Shown in pieces: positions 56,785 through 61,545 of a stretch of 61,545 bases of DNA; positions within the stretch are counted from its first letter, which is position 1, and every line of letters starts with the position of its first letter. The notes under the pieces were generated by a model that was not told the origin of the DNA, did no database searches, and worked only from the letters and a program-made list of their open reading frames with translations. A program made the position numbers and the translations under genes. The stretch is taken from positions 1 to 61,545 of the forward strand of contig JAJZDX010000027.1 of the NCBI GenBank assembly GCA_021805865.1, in the 5' to 3' direction. This DNA comes from Pseudomonadota bacterium. GTDB lineage: Bacteria; Pseudomonadota; Gammaproteobacteria; Steroidobacterales; Steroidobacteraceae.

Positions 56785-58182
56785 ATGTTTTTTGAGCGAG
56801 TGAGTCCCATCACCGGCCGGGTCGTGAGCAGCGCCACCGCAATGAGCATCGCCGATGCACGAGCGGTCGCCGAGCGGGCCGCGGCCGGCTTCAGCGTGTG
56901 GGCCGCCATGGGACCGAACGCCCGGCGCGCCGTGCTCGCCAAAGCGGCCGAGGCGCTGGAGCAGCGGCGAGATGAGCTCGTCCAGGCGATGAGCGACGAG
57001 GTCGGCGCAACGGCCGGCTGGGCGATGTTCAATTTGATGCTTGCCGCGAGCATGACGCGGGAAGCGGCCGCGCTCACCACCCGGATCGGGGGTGAAGTCA
57101 TCCCTTCGGACAAGCCGGGCTGTCTTGCCATGTCGGTTCGCGAGCCCGTTGGAGTGGTGCTGGGCATCGCGCCCTGGAACGCACCCATCATCCTCGGCGT
57201 GCGTGCGATCGCGACCCCGCTCGCCTGCGGCAACGCGGTGATCCTGAAAGCCTCCGAGCTCTGCCCGCGCACGCATGAGCTCATCATCGAGGCGTTTGCC
57301 GCGGCCGGGTTCCCCGAAGGGGTCGTCAACCTGGTCACGAACGATCCGAAGGATGCCGGCGAAGTCGTCGGCGCGCTGATCGATCATCCGGCCGTACGCC
57401 GCATCAACTTCACGGGATCCACGGCCGTGGGCCGGATCATCGCCCGGCGCTGCGCGCAGCACCTCAAGCCCTGTCTGCTCGAGCTCGGCGGCAAGGCTCC
57501 GCTCCTGGTGCTCGAGGATGCAAATCTCGAGGAGGCGGTGAAGGCGGCCGCGTTCGGATCGTTCATGAACCAGGGCCAGATTTGCATGTCGACCGAGCGG
57601 ATCATCCCGGTCGCCGCGATCGCCGAGGAGTTCACGCGTTTATTTGCGGAAAAGGCGCGCTCGATGAAGAGCGGGGATCCTCGCGAGGGCAAGACCCCGC
57701 TCGGGGCCGTCGTGGACCGCCGTACGGTCGAGCACGTCAACGGCCTCATCGATGATGCGGTATCCATGGGCGCCCGGGTGCTGGCCGGCGGCAAGGCCCG
57801 GGATGTAATCATGCCTGCAACAGTCATCGACGGTGTGACGTCGCGGATGAGGCTGTACCGCGAGGAGAGCTTCGGCCCCATCGTGGCCATCATCCGGGCC
57901 GCCGACGAGGCCGAGGCCATCCGCCTGGCGAACGACAGCGAGTACGGTCTCTCAGCCGCCGTCTTCACCGGCGATGCCGCGCGCGGACTGCGGGTCGCGC
58001 GTCAAATCCGCTCCGGCATGTGCCATATCAATGGCCCGACGGTTCATGACGAGGCCCAGATGCCTTTCGGCGGCGTGGGCGCTTCAGGGTACGGCCGCTT
58101 CGGCGGCGCAGCGGGTATCGATCAGTTCACGGAACTGCGCTGGATCACGATCGAGACCGCTGCGGGACAGTTCCCGATCTGA
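56785..58182 (+). CDS. vdh: Vanillin/hydroxybenzaldehyde dehydrogenase
   Basis: A 465-residue aldehyde dehydrogenase of the vanillin and salicylaldehyde dehydrogenase branch. Features: MFFERVSPITGRVVSSATAM start, GIAPWNAPIILGVRAIATPL, GSTAVGRIIARR, Glu in LELGGKAPLLVLED, catalytic Cys in NQGQICMSTER, and GPTVHDEAQMPFGGVGASGY near the end. It oxidises vanillin, released by the hydratase-lyase, to vanillate. AAAAGGG stands before the ATG. It is first of the operon vdh-ech-ferA. Confidence 0.92.
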   Translation: MFFERVSPITGRVVSSATAMSIADARAVAERAAAGFSVWAAMGPNARRAVLAKAAEALEQRRDELVQAMSDEVGATAGWAMFNLMLAASMTREAAALTTRIGGEVIPSDKPGCLAMSVREPVGVVLGIAPWNAPIILGVRAIATPLACGNAVILKASELCPRTHELIIEAFAAAGFPEGVVNLVTNDPKDAGEVVGALIDHPAVRRINFTGSTAVGRIIARRCAQHLKPCLLELGGKAPLLVLEDANLEEAVKAAAFGSFMNQGQICMSTERIIPVAAIAEEFTRLFAEKARSMKSGDPREGKTPLGAVVDRRTVEHVNGLIDDAVSMGARVLAGGKARDVIMPATVIDGVTSRMRLYREESFGPIVAIIRAADEAEAIRLANDSEYGLSAAVFTGDAARGLRVARQIRSGMCHINGPTVHDEAQMPFGGVGASGYGRFGGAAGIDQFTELRWITIETAAGQFPI

Positions 58183-58241
58183 CCGGCCCGGATCGCGAGA
58201 TTGGGATTGAGATGACATCGGTGCGACGACATGGGTGAGAT

Positions 58242-59090
58242 ATGAGCAGCGAGCAAGTGCAGACAGAGGCGGTGGTGTTCACGGTACGAGAGCGGGTTGC
58301 CTGGGTCCGGTTCAATCGACCCGAGAAGCGCAACTGCATGAGCCCGAAGCTCAATCGGCAGATGATGCGTGTGCTCGATGATCTCGAGTATCGAGCCGAT
58401 GTCGGCGTACTCGTGTTGAGCGGCGAGGGAACGGCCTGGTCTGCGGGCATGGACCTCAACGAGTACTTTCGCGAGACGGAAGCCCAAGGTCTCGCCGCAG
58501 TGCGCCAGTCCCAGCGCGAGGCATACGGCTGGTGGCGGCGCCTGCGCTGGTACCAGAAGCCCACCATCGCCATGGTGAACGGCTGGTGCTTTGGCGGCGC
58601 ATACGGACCTTTATTCGCCTGCGACCTCGCATTCGCGGCAGAAGAGGCGCAGTTTGGCCTCTCGGAGATCAATTGGGGAATCCTGCCGGGCGGGGGCGCG
58701 AGCAAGGTCGCGCGCGAGCTGCTCACCTTCCGCCGCGCCATGTACCACGCATTGACGGGAGAAAGCATCGACGGGCGCACCGCGGCGGAGTGGGGCATGG
58801 TGAACGAGGCGCTGCCGCGCGAGAAGCTCGAGGAGCGGGTGACGGCGGTCGCCAGAATGCTGCTCAAGAAGAACCCGGTGGCGTTGAAGGCCGCGAAAGA
58901 TGCGATCCGCCGGGTCGGCGAGATGACCTACGACAACGCCGAAGACTATCTCGTGCGCGCCCAGGAAGCGGCCAATTTCTTCGACAACGAGGGCCGCAAG
59001 GAAGGGATCCATCAGTTCATCGACGAGAAATCCTTCAAGCCCGGACTCGGCGCGTATGACCACTCCCGCAAACGCTCCGCCAAGGTCTGA
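58242..59090 (+). CDS. ech: Feruloyl-CoA (p-hydroxycinnamoyl-CoA) hydratase-lyase
   Basis: A 282-residue crotonase-fold enzyme that hydrates feruloyl-CoA and cleaves it to vanillin and acetyl-CoA. The sequence follows the HCHL pattern closely: RVAWVRFNRPEKRNCMSP, SAGMDLNEYFRE, MVNGWCFGGAYGPLFACDLA, and FGLSEINWGILPGG, which holds the catalytic Glu (about 142). The end (IDEKSFKPGLGAYD) is also typical. ATG 58242 follows GGGTGAGAT. Its last 35 bases overlap the next gene. Confidence 0.94.
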   Translation: MSSEQVQTEAVVFTVRERVAWVRFNRPEKRNCMSPKLNRQMMRVLDDLEYRADVGVLVLSGEGTAWSAGMDLNEYFRETEAQGLAAVRQSQREAYGWWRRLRWYQKPTIAMVNGWCFGGAYGPLFACDLAFAAEEAQFGLSEINWGILPGGGASKVARELLTFRRAMYHALTGESIDGRTAAEWGMVNEALPREKLEERVTAVARMLLKKNPVALKAAKDAIRRVGEMTYDNAEDYLVRAQEAANFFDNEGRKEGIHQFIDEKSFKPGLGAYDHSRKRSAKV

Positions 59091-61215
59091 AGCGGGCTCG
59101 GAATTCAGCCGCAAGGCGCTCGAGCGACTGCTGCGTCCCCGCTCGGTCGCGATCGTGGGCGCCTCGGCCACCCCGGGCGCCCTGGGGGCTTCCGTGCTCG
59201 CGAATCTGCAGCGCTTGGGGTTTCGAGGCGACATTCACCTCATCAATCCCAATCGGACCGAGATCGGCGGCCGCCCTTGCCTGAAGAGCATCGAGGCGCT
59301 GCCGACCGCAGTGGATGCGGCCGTGCTCGCCATCCCTCGGGCCGGAGTGCTCGATGCGGTCGCGGGTCTCGCCCGGCGCGGCGTCGGAGCGGCCGTGATC
59401 TTCTCGGCGGGCTTTGCGGAGGGCGGGGAGGCCGGCCGGGCCGAGCAGCGCGAAATCGCCCAAATCGCCGCCGAGCATGGGATGGTGGTCGAAGGGCCGA
59501 ACTGCTTGGGCGTTGTCAATCACGTCGACGGCATCGCTCTGACCTTCGTCGAGACGTCCCATGCGGCTCTCGATGGCCGGCCGGGGATTGGAATCGTCAG
59601 TCAGAGCGGCGCGATGGCCTGCGTCCTCGGCACCATGTTGGCGAGCCGCGATCTTGGAGTGTCTTATTCCATCTCGACCGGCAATGAAGCCGCGAGCGGC
59701 GTCGAGGACTTCATCGAATACCTCCTCGGTGACGCGCAGACTTCCGTCATCGGCCTGATCGTCGAGCAGTTCCGCCATCCCCAGCGCTTGCTGTCGCTGG
59801 CCCGCCGCGCTCGGCAGATGGGCAAGCGGCTCGTGCTGCTGCATCCCGGCCGCAGCGGCGCGGCGCGCGAGTCCGCCGCGACCCACACCGGAGCTCTTGC
59901 GGGGAACTACGGACTGATGCGGGTGAAGGTCGAGGCTGAAGGCATCGTCACGGCCGAGACCCTGGAGGAGCTCGGCGACGTTCTCGAGATCGCGCTGCGC
60001 GCTCCGGCGCCGAGACATCCCGGCGCGGCCGTCGTAACCGAGTCGGGCGCCTTCAAGGCCCTCGTACTCGATCTCACCGAGCAGGTAGGACTTGCGCTGC
60101 CGAGGCTGGACGATGCGAACGCTCCGGCGCTGCGCGCGGCCGTGCCCGCATTCGTTCCGGTCAGCAACCCGCTCGACCTGACCGCACAGGGGCTGGTCGA
60201 CCCGGACCTCTACAGGCGCGCACTCTTGGCGCTTGCGCAGGATGAGCGCATCGGCGCGATCGTCCTCGGCATCATTCAAACCGATCCGGCAACCTGCGAG
60301 CGCAAGTTCCCGGCCATCCTCGAGGCCTTGCGGGAGCTGCACTCTCCACCGCTCATCGTCTTGGCCGGACTCGACGAAGGGGCACCGGTACCCGAGCCCT
60401 ACATCCGGGCGCTGCGCACGCTCGCCGTACCTTATTTTCCGTCGGCCGAGCGCGCCGTGCGGGCCATTGCGCGGCTCTCCGCAGCCGTCTCGCGCACACC
60501 GCTCGAGCCGCCCGAGCCCGTCACGCGCACCGCCCTCCCGCCCGCTTCGGGAGTCATTCCCGAGTATCGCGCCAAGGCCTTTCTCGGCCCGCTCGGCATT
60601 CCTTTTCCTCCCGGACGGCTCATCCACACGCTCGAGGAGGCACTCGAGGTAGCCGACGCCCTGGGCTATCCGGTGGTGCTGAAGGCGCAATCCGCATCGC
60701 TCTCGCACAAGAGCGATGCAGGAGGCGTGGTCCTCGGCCTGAAGGACCGGCAGTCGCTCGGCTCGGGATGGCGGAAGCTGCACGCGGATCTCGCCCGCGC
60801 CGTACCGGAATTGACGCTCGATGGCGTCCTGGTCGAGACCATGGCCCGGCCCGGCCTGGAGCTCATCGTCGGCGGACGAAACGATCCGGACTGGGGCGCG
60901 GTGGTGCTCGCCGGCGTCGGCGGTGTACAGGCGGAGCTGCTCAACGACGTCCGGCTGATCCTTCCCGGTCAGAGCCGGACATCGATCATCGAGGCGCTCC
61001 GCCACCTCAAATGCGGCCCCCTGTTCGACGGATACCGGGGCTCCCCGGCGCTCGATCTGCCCGCGCTCGCCGAGCTGATCGAGCGGGTTGGGCGGGCGCT
61101 CTCCCACGAGCCCGCGATCCGCGAGATCGACCTGAATCCCGTGATCGCCTATCCCGCCGGACAGGGTGTCATGGCGCTCGATGCGCTCATGGTAATCCAG
61201 CAGCCTGAGCCGTGA
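59056..61215 (+). CDS. ferA: ADP-forming acyl-CoA synthetase, likely feruloyl-CoA synthetase (FerA-type)
   Basis: A 719-residue NDP-forming acyl-CoA synthetase. It has a CoA-binding domain (about 15-130: RLLRPRSVAIVGASATPGAL, GPNCLGVVNHVDG), succinyl-CoA ligase-like domains (about 160-450, with SQSGAMACVLGTML and the phospho-His motif THTGALAGNYGLM) and a C-terminal ATP-grasp domain (about 490-710: YRAKAFLGPLGIPFPPGRLI, YPVVLKAQSASLSHKSDAGG). In Sphingobium SYK-6 FerA of this family activates ferulate. Most proteobacterial ferulate clusters use the unrelated AMP-forming Fcs. Operon context supports feruloyl-CoA formation. The gene overlaps ech by 35 bases. Confidence 0.88.
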   Translation: MTTPANAPPRSEAGSEFSRKALERLLRPRSVAIVGASATPGALGASVLANLQRLGFRGDIHLINPNRTEIGGRPCLKSIEALPTAVDAAVLAIPRAGVLDAVAGLARRGVGAAVIFSAGFAEGGEAGRAEQREIAQIAAEHGMVVEGPNCLGVVNHVDGIALTFVETSHAALDGRPGIGIVSQSGAMACVLGTMLASRDLGVSYSISTGNEAASGVEDFIEYLLGDAQTSVIGLIVEQFRHPQRLLSLARRARQMGKRLVLLHPGRSGAARESAATHTGALAGNYGLMRVKVEAEGIVTAETLEELGDVLEIALRAPAPRHPGAAVVTESGAFKALVLDLTEQVGLALPRLDDANAPALRAAVPAFVPVSNPLDLTAQGLVDPDLYRRALLALAQDERIGAIVLGIIQTDPATCERKFPAILEALRELHSPPLIVLAGLDEGAPVPEPYIRALRTLAVPYFPSAERAVRAIARLSAAVSRTPLEPPEPVTRTALPPASGVIPEYRAKAFLGPLGIPFPPGRLIHTLEEALEVADALGYPVVLKAQSASLSHKSDAGGVVLGLKDRQSLGSGWRKLHADLARAVPELTLDGVLVETMARPGLELIVGGRNDPDWGAVVLAGVGGVQAELLNDVRLILPGQSRTSIIEALRHLKCGPLFDGYRGSPALDLPALAELIERVGRALSHEPAIREIDLNPVIAYPAGQGVMALDALMVIQQPEP

Positions 61216-61492
61216 GGCCTGCTCCGGCCGTGAGACAGCCCCAAGCCACGTGACGGGGCACCTCGACGGGTCGGCTGCGGATGTGGCCCATTCCCCGATT
61301 CGGACGGCGTACTGCGTGGCCTGCTGCCGCGCTTGCGTAATCTCGGAGGGGGAATGAGGGTGGGAAATTGGGATTTGTGTAAATGTGCAACTCGCGGCTG
61401 CGGGTTTCAGGGGCTCGGGCGGGCGGAGCTTTCAGGGCACCGCGGGGAGGCGAGACGAGAGGCGGGATGGCCTAAAAGACTACTGAAATCAA
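61216..61492. other. Intergenic, nothing recognised
   Basis: The stretch lies between the synthetase stop and the tRNA-like fragment. It is GC-rich, with no gene, repeat or clear terminator that I can support. Confidence 0.4.
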
Positions 61493-61538
61493 TGGCGTCC
61501 CCGACGGGATTCGAATCCGTGTTACCGCCGTGAAAGGG
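61493..61538 (-). pseudogene. 3' half of tRNA-Glu (TTC), likely attachment-site remnant
   Basis: Read on the minus strand: CTTTCAC anticodon loop (anticodon TTC), GGCGGTAAC, T loop TTCGAAT, acceptor CGGGGAC and an encoded CCA at 61495-61493. This matches the 3' half of a bacterial tRNA-Glu. On the 5' side the match breaks two bases into the anticodon stem: CAACC stands where CCGCC is needed. The T stem has an A-C mismatch where G-C is normal. The rest of the sequence to the window end does not look like tRNA. A full tRNA-Glu is therefore not encoded here. Confidence 0.7.
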
Positions 61539-61545
61539 TTGTAAC

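Overview
The window is high-GC DNA with the gene content of a free-living gammaproteobacterium, most likely from the Xanthomonadales/Nevskiales/Steroidobacterales neighbourhood. The pointers are an Rrf2-SufBCDS-SufU-SufT-Rieske operon, an mlaFEDCB operon beside mlaA, dapA followed by a small lipoprotein gene, and a TonB receptor with exported plant-polymer esterases. Taxonomy is inferred from gene order and protein style only.

Layout. (1) 1-7.2 kb is accessory DNA. It holds the edge of an IS200/IS605-type element, an AraC-type regulator, a seven-repeat lipoprotein, a relaxase gene broken by a stop codon, a frameshifted small gene, an excisionase-like HTH gene and a tyrosine integrase next to tRNA-Ser(GGA). 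Together they look like a decaying integrative mobilizable element. (2) 7.3-18.7 kb is core DNA: dapA, gcvR-like, bcp, a PIN-PhoH ATPase, a BepA-like protease, mlaA, mlaFEDCB and class I fructose-bisphosphate aldolase. (3) 18.9-25.6 kb is the SUF iron-sulfur assembly operon under an Rrf2 regulator. (4) 25.7-27.3 kb is an exported amidase.

(5) 27.4-41.3 kb is a sugar-oxidation cluster. It has two FadR-type GntR regulators, two paralogous aldose-dehydrogenase-like SDRs, an SMP-30 lactonase, a XylD-like dehydratase, an FAH-family XylX/GguC-like protein, a ketoglutarate-semialdehyde dehydrogenase, 2-keto-3-deoxygalactonate kinase and aldolase, and two sugar transporters. This set can feed pentoses to 2-oxoglutarate (Weimberg route) and galactose-type hexoses to pyruvate plus glyceraldehyde 3-phosphate (DeLey-Doudoroff route). 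AT-rich operator-like sites stand in front of several of its transcription units.

(6) 41.4-50.3 kb is mixed: a UDP-uronate epimerase, an aldehyde dehydrogenase, an AcuC-like deacetylase, an exported DPP-IV-type peptidase, an isochorismatase-fold protein without its catalytic cysteine, an exported HNH-like protein and a small lipoprotein. (7) 50.3-61.2 kb is a ferulate (hydroxycinnamate ester) utilisation locus. An exported tannase/feruloyl-esterase-family enzyme, a TonB receptor and an MFS transporter lie on one strand. A MarR regulator, then vanillin dehydrogenase, feruloyl-CoA hydratase-lyase and an ADP-forming (FerA-type) acyl-CoA synthetase lie beyond. Shared CTATA-N3-TATA motifs suggest that both arms answer to one regulator. 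(8) The window ends in a degenerate 3' piece of tRNA-Glu, a likely attachment-site remnant of another element beyond the right edge.
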